Assembly: GCA_020630015.1 (NCBI GenBank)
Contig: JAHDCF010000001.1
Location: 121,975-185,974, forward strand
DNA: 64,000 bases
Reading direction: 5' to 3'
From: Planktomarina sp.
Lineage (GTDB): Bacteria; Pseudomonadota; Alphaproteobacteria; Rhodobacterales; Rhodobacteraceae
A model generated the notes under the pieces. That model did no database searches, was not told the DNA's origin, and worked only from the letters and a program-made list of their open reading frames with translations. Shown piece after piece: positions 26,715 to 35,075 of this stretch. The translations under genes and the position numbers were made by a program. Positions within the stretch are counted from its first letter, which is position 1. Each line of letters starts with the position of its first letter.

Positions 26715-27733
26715 GGCGTGTCCTCTTCAACCACCTCCTCTTGCGCGGCAATCTTGATCAAAGACCGCAATGCCCGCAACACCTCTGTGGTGCCCTGGCC
26801 AGAAACACCGGACATTTCCAAAACTTTGTCACCAACCGCCGCTTCAAGGGATTGTCGCCGTTCGGCGCGTGTTTCATCATCCAAGGCATCGACTTTATTC
26901 AAGACCGTCACGCGTGACTTTTCCGCCAATACCCCGCCATAGGCTTCGAGTTCTGTGATGATCGTCGCATAATCTTGGGCCACTGTTTCAGAGGTTCCAT
27001 CGACGATGTGCAGCAACGCACCGCATCTTTCCACATGCCCTAAGAACTGATCACCCAATCCACGCCCCTCTGACGCGCCCTCAATCAACCCCGGTATATC
27101 CGCGATAACAAATTCAGCGCCATCCACAGCGACAACACCAAGGTTGGGATGCAAAGTCGTGAAAGGATAATCAGCAATTTTTGGACGCGCCGCAGAGGTT
27201 GCAGCCAAAAAAGTGGATTTACCCGCATTGGGAAGACCCAGCAATCCGACGTCTGCGATCAACTTAAGACGCAACCAAATCGTACGTTCAACCCCTGCCA
27301 ATCCTGGGTTGGCGCGGCGTGGTGCTTGATTGGTTGCAGATTTAAAATGGAGATTCCCAAATCCGCCGTTGCCACCTTCCGCCAACACCAGAGTTTGCCC
27401 AAGTTCCGTCAAATCAGCGATGACAGTTTCTTGATCTTCGTCCAAGATCTCTGTCCCAACGGGAACGCGCAAAACCACATCATCCCCATCTTTACCAGAT
27501 CTTTGCTTGCCCATGCCCGCCTGGCCATTCTTCGCAAAAAAGTGCTGTTGATATCTGAAATCGATCAGAGTGTTTAGACCGTCAACAACTGCAACCACCA
27601 CGTTGCCACCGCGACCACCATTGCCGCCATCGGGACCACCATATTCAAGATGGGCTTCGCGGCGAAACGAAACCGCGCCCGAACCACCACCGCCGGATCG
27701 AATATATACTTTCGCCAGATCAAGAAATTTCAT
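26702..27733 (-). CDS. obgE: GTPase Obg/CgtA
   Basis: A 343-residue GTPase. The glycine-rich OBG domain (residues 1-158; [20 protein letters not shown]) precedes a G domain with P-loop [14 protein letters not shown] and NKVDALD. Obg acts in 50S ribosome maturation and stress control. It lies downstream of the rplU-rpmA genes, a common arrangement, separated here by an acetyltransferase and a LysE exporter. The variable C-terminal tail is short and acidic. Confidence 0.96.
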   Translation of the reverse strand: MKFLDLAKVYIRSGGGGSGAVSFRREAHLEYGGPDGGNGGRGGNVVVAVVDGLNTLIDFRYQQHFFAKNGQAGMGKQRSGKDGDDVVLRVPVGTEILDEDQETVIADLTELGQTLVLAEGGNGGFGNLHFKSATNQAPRRANPGLAGVERTIWLRLKLIADVGLLGLPNAGKSTFLAATSAARPKIADYPFTTLHPNLGVVAVDGAEFVIADIPGLIEGASEGRGLGDQFLGHVERCGALLHIVDGTSETVAQDYATIITELEAYGGVLAEKSRVTVLNKVDALDDETRAERRQSLEAAVGDKVLEMSGVSGQGTTEVLRALRSLIKIAAQEEVVEEDTPWTP

Positions 27734-27796
27734 TGCTTGGGTCCATTTGCTTGCCCATTGGCGATATTGGTTAAACCATCACCACTCAAGGAATTT

Positions 27797-28405
27797 TTAG
27801 AGGATTGCATTTCTGGCTCCGAAAAATGCCATTGCGATCGATGCGATCATCAAGATCGCCAAAGCAATAAAGAACAATCGTTCCCATCGCTGCGTCAAAC
27901 GTGCGGCAATCGCCTGTCCTGCAAATCCCCACAAAGGCTGTAAGATTGATTGAATTATCAACAAGGTAATCGCCACCAACAATGTCGTCCAAAAGACAGC
28001 CCCCATATCAGGAACTAGCCCTGAGAATATGAAGGTGATCAACGCCCATGCCTTTGGATTTAAGGGGTGAACAATCAAACCTGCGGCGAAACCCGGCGCT
28101 TCAACCTTTCCGGAAGGATGCAGGATCGACATGCCCGCGATCCGCCAGGCCAGATAGAGCATATAAGCGGCGGAAGCCACTTTCATGACCAGAATGATGG
28201 TCGGGTAAGATCCAGCCACCCCGAGAAGACCCAGCCCAACGCTCCAAATTATAAACTGTTTGCCTAAGATTACCCCAATGATGAAAGGCCAAACACGTGT
28301 CATTCCAAACCGTGCACTGGCCCCCATGATGGCCATATTTGCAGGTCCCGGCGTCGCGATTGTTGCAACAGACAAAAGCAGCATGGGGAACATTGCGGCG
28401 ATCAT
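27797..28405 (-). CDS. LysE/RhtB-family amino-acid exporter
   Basis: A 202-residue membrane protein with about six helices. ATPGPANMAIMGASARFG near the N-terminus is the LysE/RhtB signature, and FNPKAW-like LNPKAWALITFIFSG follows. Such proteins export amino acids or homoserine-type compounds. ATG 28405 is chosen: it overlaps the stop of the acetyltransferase gene (ATGA) and GGGAGATGAG lies directly upstream; a TTG five codons earlier is less likely. Confidence 0.86.
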   Translation of the reverse strand: MIAAMFPMLLLSVATIATPGPANMAIMGASARFGMTRVWPFIIGVILGKQFIIWSVGLGLLGVAGSYPTIILVMKVASAAYMLYLAWRIAGMSILHPSGKVEAPGFAAGLIVHPLNPKAWALITFIFSGLVPDMGAVFWTTLLVAITLLIIQSILQPLWGFAGQAIAARLTQRWERLFFIALAILMIASIAMAFFGARNAIL

Positions 28406-28902
28406 GATCTCATCTCCCAATCTGCACGTGTCAATTCAAGGCTCACATGCCGACGCGCCTCACCCAAAGCATTGCAATAAATCAATCCACAAGACACTTC
28501 GCGAAAACCAGTTTTTTGAAGCACACGTGCCGATGCATCGTTGCCAATGAAGTATCCTGATTTCAAAGTTGCCGAAGGTTTTTGCCGGAGAAAATCGCCG
28601 ACAACCCGTTGAGCAACGTGACTTGCCAAACCTTGCCCCCAAACCTTTGGCTTAAACCAATATCCGAATTCATCATTCACCGCGACGCCGCCCACCAACT
28701 CACCATCCACGGTGACAGCTTTGGCATCGTCATCGTTGCCGGATAAAAATTCCAAAGCATCATGTTTCGTATATGGATGCGGAACACGCGCCAGCCATTG
28801 ACTGACTGTTAAGTCATTCAATGCGGCGGTCAAAACCTCTGCATCATCACTTACAAAGGGGCGAATGTGCACTGTTTCAGGTGACCATGTTTTCTGTGTC
28901 AA
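28402..28902 (-). CDS. GNAT-family N-acetyltransferase (RimJ/RimL-like)
   Basis: A 166-residue acetyltransferase of the RimJ/RimL type: VHIRPFVSDDAEVL at the start, VWGQGLASHVAQRVVGDFL as the acetyl-CoA loop, and SGYFIGNDASARVLQKTGF as the typical C-terminal stretch. A TTG at 28902 with GGAGGTG six bases upstream fits as start better than another TTG at 28917. A terminator for the upstream rpmA unit lies 17 bp before this start, so it probably has its own promoter or depends on read-through. Confidence 0.85.
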   Translation of the reverse strand: MTQKTWSPETVHIRPFVSDDAEVLTAALNDLTVSQWLARVPHPYTKHDALEFLSGNDDDAKAVTVDGELVGGVAVNDEFGYWFKPKVWGQGLASHVAQRVVGDFLRQKPSATLKSGYFIGNDASARVLQKTGFREVSCGLIYCNALGEARRHVSLELTRADWEMRS

Positions 28903-28919
28903 TTTACACCTCCACAACG

Positions 28920-28950
28920 AAAAAGGGACCGGCGATGCGCCGATCCCTTT
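28920..28950 (-). terminator. Rho-independent terminator after rpmA
   Basis: On the minus strand AAAGGGATCGGCG and CGCCGGTCCCTTT pair over 13 bp (one G-T) around a CAT loop and are followed by T residues. It ends the rplU-rpmA transcript 28 bp after the rpmA stop. Confidence 0.88.
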
Positions 28951-28977
28951 ACGATAAATCTTTTATCCAGATACGGC

Positions 28978-29247
28978 TTATTCAGCGGCCTCCGCTGCCG
29001 GAAGAACCGAAATGAATGTGCGGCCTTTCAGACCTGTGTGAAATTTCACATGGCCCTCAGATGTCGCAAAGATTGTGTGATCTTTGCCCATGCCCACACC
29101 TTGGCCTGGCCACCATTTTGTACCGCGCTGACGCACAATGATATTGCCAGGAATGGCGTGTTGGCCACCGTACAATTTTACACCCAAACGACGACCCGCT
29201 GAATCGCGACCGTTCCGGGATGAACCACCAGCTTTTTTATGTGCCAT
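28978..29247 (-). CDS. rpmA: 50S ribosomal protein L27
   Basis: An 89-residue L27: [20 protein letters not shown] at the N-terminus, then [17 protein letters not shown] and GKDHTIFA. The N-terminus reaches the peptidyl-transferase centre; no cleavable leader is seen. It starts 6 bp after rplU, in the conserved rplU-rpmA order. The short AEAAE tail is a small extension. Confidence 0.98.
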   Translation of the reverse strand: MAHKKAGGSSRNGRDSAGRRLGVKLYGGQHAIPGNIIVRQRGTKWWPGQGVGMGKDHTIFATSEGHVKFHTGLKGRTFISVLPAAEAAE

Positions 29248-29253
29248 AAGGTC

Positions 29254-29967
29254 TTACTCCTTTTCTGCGGCAAACGCTGCGGCTTGCTCGATCCAGTTGT
29301 CACGTTCGATGCGACCTTTGAATGACAGACGATCATCCATAAAGGCGATTTCGGCTGGGCCCCACGCGGCGATTTGATCAAAGTGGAACACACCGATTTC
29401 ATGCAGTGTACCTTCCAGCTTTGGACCAACACCAGAAATCTTTTTCAGATCATCTGGTCCACCATCACGGGCGGCCTTCAACAGGTTGGATGGTTCCACA
29501 CCGGCAACATCATCAGCGGTCGCAGTTGCAGCAGGCTTTGGCGCTGCTTCTTTCTTTGGGGCTGCTTTCTTTGGTGCAGGCTTCGATGTTGCAGCGGCGG
29601 CAACAGCGACAGCGGCAACAGAACCAGCGCCAATCGCGGCTTTTACGCCAGATTTGTCAGCACCGGACGCCATGATGTCTGTGATCCGCAACAATGTCAG
29701 TTGCTGACGATGGCCCTTGGTGCGCTTAGAACCGTGCTTGCGACGACGCTTTACGAAATGGATGACTTTGTCACCTTTGATCTGATCGATGACTTCGGCT
29801 TGTACACCGGCACCGGCCACGGTTGGCGTACCAACGGTAGACCCGACCATCAAAACTTCGTTGAATTGAACTGTTTCACCGGCATCCGCTGCCAGCTTCT
29901 CGACGCGCAAAACATCACCCGATTGTACCCGGTATTGCTTGCCGCCGGTTTTCATAACCGCAAACAT
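29254..29967 (-). CDS. rplU: 50S ribosomal protein L21 with C-terminal helix-hairpin-helix extension
   Basis: Residues 1-100 are a normal L21 ([38 protein letters not shown]). The protein then runs to 237 residues, more than twice E. coli L21 (103). The extension has an Ala/Lys/Pro-rich linker (about 105-150) and a folded module (about 160-235) with [36 protein letters not shown] and [10 protein letters not shown]. That module recurs in the membrane protein at 51131 and at the end of NuoE. Such extensions are usual in Rhodobacterales L21; their role is unknown to me. A TTGACA promoter lies about 130-160 bp upstream. Confidence 0.95.
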   Translation of the reverse strand: MFAVMKTGGKQYRVQSGDVLRVEKLAADAGETVQFNEVLMVGSTVGTPTVAGAGVQAEVIDQIKGDKVIHFVKRRRKHGSKRTKGHRQQLTLLRITDIMASGADKSGVKAAIGAGSVAAVAVAAAATSKPAPKKAAPKKEAAPKPAATATADDVAGVEPSNLLKAARDGGPDDLKKISGVGPKLEGTLHEIGVFHFDQIAAWGPAEIAFMDDRLSFKGRIERDNWIEQAAAFAAEKE

Positions 29968-30096
29968 ATGCGTTTCCTTTTACTTCGCGCCTTGTGGCCC
30001 CCATTTGGGTGTTGTGACCTGTTGGTCGCCTCAGACTGCGTGCCTTCTTCAGGCAATACGAATCCCGCCGCACCCCGATTGAGTGCAACAGCGCCG

Positions 30097-30125
30097 CGTA
30101 TCCCACCCGCACCGCCGACTGTCAA
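30097..30125 (-). promoter_or_regulatory. Sigma-70-type promoter of rplU-rpmA
   Basis: On the minus strand TTGACA (30120-30125) and GATACG (30097-30102) are separated by 17 bp. The spacer is GC-rich. A transcript from here would have a leader of roughly 120 nt before rplU, which could hold a ribosomal-protein leader structure. Confidence 0.55.
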
Positions 30126-30130
30126 GGGAC

Positions 30131-30955
30131 TTAGAGCTCTTGGCTGGGATGCAATTCCGACAAACGCGCCGCGATGATTTCATAACGATCCGCCATCAAA
30201 GTAAACTGAACGGCATTCATAAGCTCATACACTTCCATCATTTCAGGGGTTGAAAGCGCTTCACTGTATTGGCGGATATCTTCATCCGAAAAATCACGAT
30301 ACGTATAGGCGTTTGAGGCGATCATATTGTTCAGTACGTCACCACGAATTTCTTCGTCTTGTTGGGCCAACACAGCACGCAATTCGGCCTCTGACAATTC
30401 TGAATCGAACATGCCTGCGGAAATGGCTGCCAGAATGAACCGTACCTGAACTTCGCGAAATTGAGCCATCCCAGTTTCAATTGAACCGATGCTGTCAGAC
30501 ATATCCAAGAAATATTGGGGTTGCGGTGATCCTCTTTTCATCAAGTCTTCTGCCAGGGCCTGTCCTTGGTCACGTTTTTCAGGGCCATCAATCAGGTGGC
30601 TTGCATTTTCAGCCTCAACCAGACGCTGTCCAAGCGGCGTGGCGTAAAAGTCTGACGCATGCACCAACACTTCGTCTTTGAGTGTCTTTTCCAGAATATC
30701 TAAGGCATCTTCTTCAAGCTGATCTTGGGCAAAAACCTCATCAGCTAATTTTGTCCAACTCATACCGAAATCTGCGGCATCAAGCCCCAACATCGCTGGT
30801 GCATCAGCAGCTGAAACGCGTAGACCTTCTAAGGCCACATCAAATCCTGTGACCTCCATAAAGGCTTGGATTTTTTCGCGATCCGCAGCAAAGCTGGGAG
30901 CAGACGCCGCCGTCCAAAGCAAGATCACGACAAATAATTTACGAACAGCCCGCAT
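30131..30955 (-). CDS. Exported DUF2059-domain protein
   Basis: A 274-residue protein with a signal peptide (MRAVRKLFVVILLWTAASAP, cleavage after SFA). The mature part is mainly helical and contains VLVHASDFYATPLGQRLVEA, the DUF2059 signature ('fYaselGkklveaE'), and in the second half a related TYRDFSDEDIRQYSEALSTP repeat. Function unknown; the family is widespread in the periplasm of proteobacteria. AAGGGGTG precedes the ATG, and a promoter is proposed at 30976-31005. Confidence 0.82.
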   Translation of the reverse strand: MRAVRKLFVVILLWTAASAPSFAADREKIQAFMEVTGFDVALEGLRVSAADAPAMLGLDAADFGMSWTKLADEVFAQDQLEEDALDILEKTLKDEVLVHASDFYATPLGQRLVEAENASHLIDGPEKRDQGQALAEDLMKRGSPQPQYFLDMSDSIGSIETGMAQFREVQVRFILAAISAGMFDSELSEAELRAVLAQQDEEIRGDVLNNMIASNAYTYRDFSDEDIRQYSEALSTPEMMEVYELMNAVQFTLMADRYEIIAARLSELHPSQEL

Positions 30956-30975
30956 AATACACCCCTTATAATTTG

Positions 30976-31005
30976 ATTATCTTTAATTTAGGTGATGTTT
31001 GACAA
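30976..31005 (-). promoter_or_regulatory. Candidate promoter of the DUF2059 gene
   Basis: On the minus strand TTGTCA (31000-31005) and GATAAT (30976-30981) are 18 bp apart in an AT-rich stretch, 21 bp before the ATG. Confidence 0.45.
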
Positions 31006-31044
31006 ACAACAATCTCAAATTGCCTCACCACCTTCACGAGATCG

Positions 31045-32055
31045 TCAAGTTACATCCAAGATTTGGTTCAAAATCTTCAGAATCTCTTGCCCATCGGTTT
31101 GCGACGCGGGGCTATTATTGCTCTCAATGCAACGTTGAAGTGCCCGGCGATACACTTGCAACCCTTGGGTTTGAAGCTCGTTCGTGGCGGTTTTCACCTC
31201 TTTGGGCCAGCGCGCCAACGCTTCATCCAAACTCTGAAAATCCAATTCCGGAACGTTTTTTATCTCGCCCCCCAGAACGCGCAAACGAACATGTCCCTTT
31301 GCACCCGGATTCAAGGCATTAATCATAATATTGAGTGGCGTCACATACGCCGCATGATCTTGCCTTAACAAAACTGAAATACCGTCAAACCCACGATTGA
31401 ATTTGTCCGCGTGATAACATGCATCGCCAAAAAGATATGTGTTGCGCCCATCCGCAGTGCGAAGAACACGATCAACGCTGTCCCCTAATTTGGTTGAGGT
31501 GAGCTTGATCTCTCCTGCGTTTGAAGAGGTATCTTGATCGATCAGATCCTGTGATCGAAATGTTTCCAAAACTTCGGATTGCAAGGACGTTAGATCGATT
31601 TCACTGTCGCACCGAAATTCGTCAAAGGCCAAACCCTTTGCGGCCAAGACACCGCGCGCGCGATCCAATGCCCATGACACACAGAAACTTCGAAGCGTTT
31701 CAAACCAAGCGTCCTCTGTCCTTTCGAACAGTGTTGTATCGAAGGTATCATTTACCGCCTTTGCCAACCCATCTAGAAAAGGATTTGGTTCAAAAGATTG
31801 CTGCCCCAAACGCGCTTGAGCAGCGCGAACCATTACATCAGTTTGCGGGCCTGTGTCGTTGACATAAAATTCGCGTGTCACGTTCCAACCCAGCATTTCA
31901 AACAGTCTTGAAATGCGTTCGCCTGAAACGGCCGCTGAAATGTCCCCATCGGACAGATCCCCAGTGGGATAAGCCGAAACATATTCGACATTCATGCGAC
32001 CGGCTCCAACCGGGCCGATCTGCTTTTGAAGTGATGCCAAATCATGTGGGGCCAT
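31045..32055 (-). CDS. Degenerate arginyl-tRNA-synthetase-like protein (predicted pseudoenzyme)
   Basis: A 336-residue open frame 15 bp downstream of argS. It aligns with the catalytic domain of the typical alphaproteobacterial ArgS: NVEYVSAYPTG (22-32), GWNVTREFYVND (56-67), and GDSVDRVL, ADGRNTY, YHADKFNRGFD (191-224) followed by QDHAAYV. The HIGH motif, normally HVGH after PTGPM, reads SDGD (35-38). No KMSK(R) follows RVLGGEIKNVPE (259-270). The N-terminal Add1-like domain and the whole C-terminal anticodon-binding domain are absent; ArgS is normally about 580 residues. It is therefore unlikely to charge tRNA, yet has no stop or frameshift. It is not a copy of the neighbouring argS, which is of the E. 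coli type. Function unknown. Confidence 0.8.
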   Translation of the reverse strand: MAPHDLASLQKQIGPVGAGRMNVEYVSAYPTGDLSDGDISAAVSGERISRLFEMLGWNVTREFYVNDTGPQTDVMVRAAQARLGQQSFEPNPFLDGLAKAVNDTFDTTLFERTEDAWFETLRSFCVSWALDRARGVLAAKGLAFDEFRCDSEIDLTSLQSEVLETFRSQDLIDQDTSSNAGEIKLTSTKLGDSVDRVLRTADGRNTYLFGDACYHADKFNRGFDGISVLLRQDHAAYVTPLNIMINALNPGAKGHVRLRVLGGEIKNVPELDFQSLDEALARWPKEVKTATNELQTQGLQVYRRALQRCIESNNSPASQTDGQEILKILNQILDVT

Positions 32056-32070
32056 GGTGTTCTTTATACC

Positions 32071-33792
32071 TTACATTTGCTCAGGCACATCAATGCCCAT
32101 CAGTTCAAGACATAATACCAATTGCTGTCGAGCTGCGTTCAAAACCCCAAGGCGGGAAGACGCTTCTTGCGGGGAAACGCCGGCGGATAAAACCCGGTTC
32201 TTTTGATAAAACCCATTCGTACATTCCGCCAAACGATAGGCATGATTGGCCACAAAGTTTGGTTTGCGGGATGTCACGGTACGTGCCAATGCAGCCGGAA
32301 ACGCATCAAGGGCCAGTGTCAGGGCACGGCCCCCTTCCCCCAATTCCTTGGGCGAGGATGGTTTCAATCCGTCTTTTTGCGCATTGGCCAACAAAGTTCC
32401 GATACGAACGCAAGTATATTGTATGTAAGGGCCGGTTTTCCCTTCAAATTGGGCGAACTGATCAACATTGAAAACGTAGTCTTTTTCGCGGTCGTGGGAC
32501 AATTCCCCAAACTTAATCGCCGCTTTCGCAATCTGCGCCGCAACGAATTCGCGTGCATTCGCATCAACGGAATTGGCTTCATCGAGACGGGACCGCACAG
32601 CATCAGACATCATGGTTATCAAATCGGCCAAACGCATGGTTCCGCCCGCGCGTGTCTTAAAGGGCTTACCATCTGTACCGTTGACCGTCCCAAAGGCACA
32701 GTGTTCGGCAGACAGATTGGCAAACAAACCCGCTTGTTCGGCCGCGCTGAAAACCTGTTTGAAGTGCATCGATTGACGGGCATCCACTACGTACAAAACC
32801 GTATTCAGATTTGGATCTTCGGCGCGTTCTTGCAATGTGGCGACATCTGTGGCGCCGTAGCCGAAACCACCATTTGAATTTTGCATAATAAGCGGTGGCA
32901 ATTTCCCATCGTCAGAGGTGCGAATGATCACCGCTCCGTCGTCCAATTCAGCCACACCACTTTCCGTCAGGCTTTTCACCAAAGGTTCAAGCGCAGCTTG
33001 GTACCGGCTTTCCCCAAACCAGAATTCAAAATCAACACCCAACCAATCATAGTCGCGCTTCAAACTTTCAACGCTGGCGTCGCGAATGCGAGTCCATAAA
33101 TTATAGTAGTCATTTTGCCCTGCTTGAAGCGCTTGCGTTGCAGCACGCGCACGATCGCGGAAAGCTTCGTCGGTCTTTGAAAGACCTGACGCAGCAGGAT
33201 ACCAAACCTGAAGATCAGTCATACTGATCGGAAGGGCCGTTTCAGAATCCAAATATTCAGGGGCGTGATCTTCGACATAACAGATCACCTGCCCCATCTG
33301 CAGGCCCCAGTCCCCCAGATGCACATCACCATCCGCCTCATGGCCGGCAAACCGCAAAATGGTTTTTAGGGCCTGACCTATGATCGAAGATCGCAAATGA
33401 CCTACGTGCATCTCCTTGGCCACATTTGGCCCACCATAATCGACAAGAAATTTCTGCCCCGGTTCCGCCAAAGGCACCAACGAACGAGGATCCCCTGCAA
33501 CTTTTGCAAGATGGGCCATAAGCGCATCTTCACGGACACGAAAGTTCAGAAATCCCGGCTTTGCGATATCAACATCAAACAATTCGTTGCCAGACATATG
33601 TGTAACAACTTCTTGCGCGACTTCCATCGGATTGCGTTTTTGGGACTTTGCGACTGCTAGGGCACCATTACATTGAAAGTCAGTCAAATCAGGCCGATCA
33701 CTTTCACGAACAACCGCAAATTTTGTATCGAAATCACTGGCTGTAAACGCCGTGATGCAGATTTTTTCGATCTGATTTTGAAGGGTTGTCAT
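32071..33792 (-). CDS. argS: Arginyl-tRNA synthetase (E. coli-type)
   Basis: A complete 573-residue ArgS. The HIGH motif is HVGH at 129-132 in GPNVAKEMHVGHLRSSIIG; the late signature reads GKPFKTRAGGTMRLADLI, as in E. coli ArgS, which also lacks a canonical KMSKS. The tRNA-binding end finishes at GIDVPEQM (E. coli ends similarly at GIETVERM). It attaches arginine to tRNA-Arg. The ATG 33792 is chosen because the conserved N-terminus starts there; a longer in-frame version begins at 33843. Most Rhodobacterales ArgS are of another subtype, so this copy may be acquired. Confidence 0.93.
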   Translation of the reverse strand: MTTLQNQIEKICITAFTASDFDTKFAVVRESDRPDLTDFQCNGALAVAKSQKRNPMEVAQEVVTHMSGNELFDVDIAKPGFLNFRVREDALMAHLAKVAGDPRSLVPLAEPGQKFLVDYGGPNVAKEMHVGHLRSSIIGQALKTILRFAGHEADGDVHLGDWGLQMGQVICYVEDHAPEYLDSETALPISMTDLQVWYPAASGLSKTDEAFRDRARAATQALQAGQNDYYNLWTRIRDASVESLKRDYDWLGVDFEFWFGESRYQAALEPLVKSLTESGVAELDDGAVIIRTSDDGKLPPLIMQNSNGGFGYGATDVATLQERAEDPNLNTVLYVVDARQSMHFKQVFSAAEQAGLFANLSAEHCAFGTVNGTDGKPFKTRAGGTMRLADLITMMSDAVRSRLDEANSVDANAREFVAAQIAKAAIKFGELSHDREKDYVFNVDQFAQFEGKTGPYIQYTCVRIGTLLANAQKDGLKPSSPKELGEGGRALTLALDAFPAALARTVTSRKPNFVANHAYRLAECTNGFYQKNRVLSAGVSPQEASSRLGVLNAARQQLVLCLELMGIDVPEQM

Positions 33793-33929
33793 AATTTTTT
33801 CGCCCGCATTAAACTGTTTCAGTGCATCTAGACCTATTCGCATGGTGCGACAACCATTTGAGAGGTCAAAGATCGCTGGACCTGCTTCATGTTAATTGCA
33901 ATGCTGACCTTAAACAAAGGAATACCATT

Positions 33930-35075
33930 ATGTCATTGTCAGCTAACTGGTCATATCCCACTGCGATTAAATTTGGTTCGGGCCGCGTCTGTGAATTGCC
34001 TTTGGCATGTGAAGAACTTGGATTGAAAAATCCATTATTTGTGACCGATAAAGTTTTACGGGACAATCAGATCATCGCAGAAACTTTGGACATTCTAAAT
34101 GGTGCCTCCATTTCAACAGATGTATTTAGCGATGTTGACCCCAACCCAAATGATCTCAATCTGTTGGAAGGTGTTGCCCAATACAAAGCTGGCAACCATG
34201 ACGGAGTGATTGCATTCGGCGGCGGATCAGCGCTTGATCTGGGCAAAATGATCGCCTTCATGTCTGGGCAAACACGCCCTGTTTGGGATTTTGAAGATCG
34301 CGAAGATTGGTGGACACGTGCCAACAGCGATGCAATCGCACCGATCATCGCAATTCCAACAACCGCAGGCACAGGATCAGAAGTTGGTCGGGCAAGTGTC
34401 ATCACGGACGCAGCAACCAAAGTAAAAAAGATCATTTTTCACCCCAAAGTTTTACCCAGTGTTGTTATTTGTGATCCGAATTTAACCACCACGATGCCCG
34501 CGCATATCACCGCAGGCACCGGGCTTGATGCCTTTGCGCATTGTGTTGAGGCATTCTCAAGTCCGCATTATCACCCCATGAGCCAAGGGATTGCGTTAGA
34601 GGGGATGCGCTTGGTCATTGAAAACCTTCCCAAAGCCTACACCGACCCATCAAATATTGAGGCGCGATCAAACATGATGTCAGCGGCAATGATGGGCGCG
34701 ACCGCCTTTCAAAAGGGTCTGGGTGCAATTCATGCCATGAGCCATCCGATCGGCGCAGTTTTTAACACACATCACGGCACCACAAATGCAGTTTGCATGC
34801 CAGCTGTTTTGCAGTTGAATGCCTCCAAAATCGCGGAACGATTTGACCGTGCAGCACCTTATTTGGGTGTGTCCGGTGGTTTTGAGGGCTTTTGCAAGTT
34901 TGTAGATGATTTCAACGAAAGTTTTTCAATTCCCAAACGCCTGTCGGAATTGGGCGTTGGGAAAGAAAAATTAGAGACATTGGTTAAAATGGCACTGGAT
35001 GATCCATCATGCGGCGGCAACCCAATAGAGCTGACCGAGACAAATTTACGTCAACTATTCCATGATCTTATGTAA
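33930..35075 (+). CDS. Iron-containing (group III) alcohol dehydrogenase
   Basis: A 381-residue NAD(P)-dependent dehydrogenase. Nucleotide-binding GGGSALDLGK and PTTAGTGSEV, and the metal ligands in GLDAFAHCVEAF, GAIHAMSHPIGA and NTHHGTTNA, are all in place. ATG 33930 has AAAGGA at a good distance; the in-frame sequence upstream to 33822 is not conserved. The substrate alcohol is unknown. It is divergent from argS and its stop abuts the stop of the RNase J gene, convergently. Confidence 0.93.
   Translation: MSLSANWSYPTAIKFGSGRVCELPLACEELGLKNPLFVTDKVLRDNQIIAETLDILNGASISTDVFSDVDPNPNDLNLLEGVAQYKAGNHDGVIAFGGGSALDLGKMIAFMSGQTRPVWDFEDREDWWTRANSDAIAPIIAIPTTAGTGSEVGRASVITDAATKVKKIIFHPKVLPSVVICDPNLTTTMPAHITAGTGLDAFAHCVEAFSSPHYHPMSQGIALEGMRLVIENLPKAYTDPSNIEARSNMMSAAMMGATAFQKGLGAIHAMSHPIGAVFNTHHGTTNAVCMPAVLQLNASKIAERFDRAAPYLGVSGGFEGFCKFVDDFNESFSIPKRLSELGVGKEKLETLVKMALDDPSCGGNPIELTETNLRQLFHDLM

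Noticed and set aside
31045..32055. Treating the ArgS-like gene as a simple pseudogene
   Set aside because: The frame is unbroken, losses fall at exact domain edges and motifs rather than at random, and it is closely coupled to argS; kept as a CDS.
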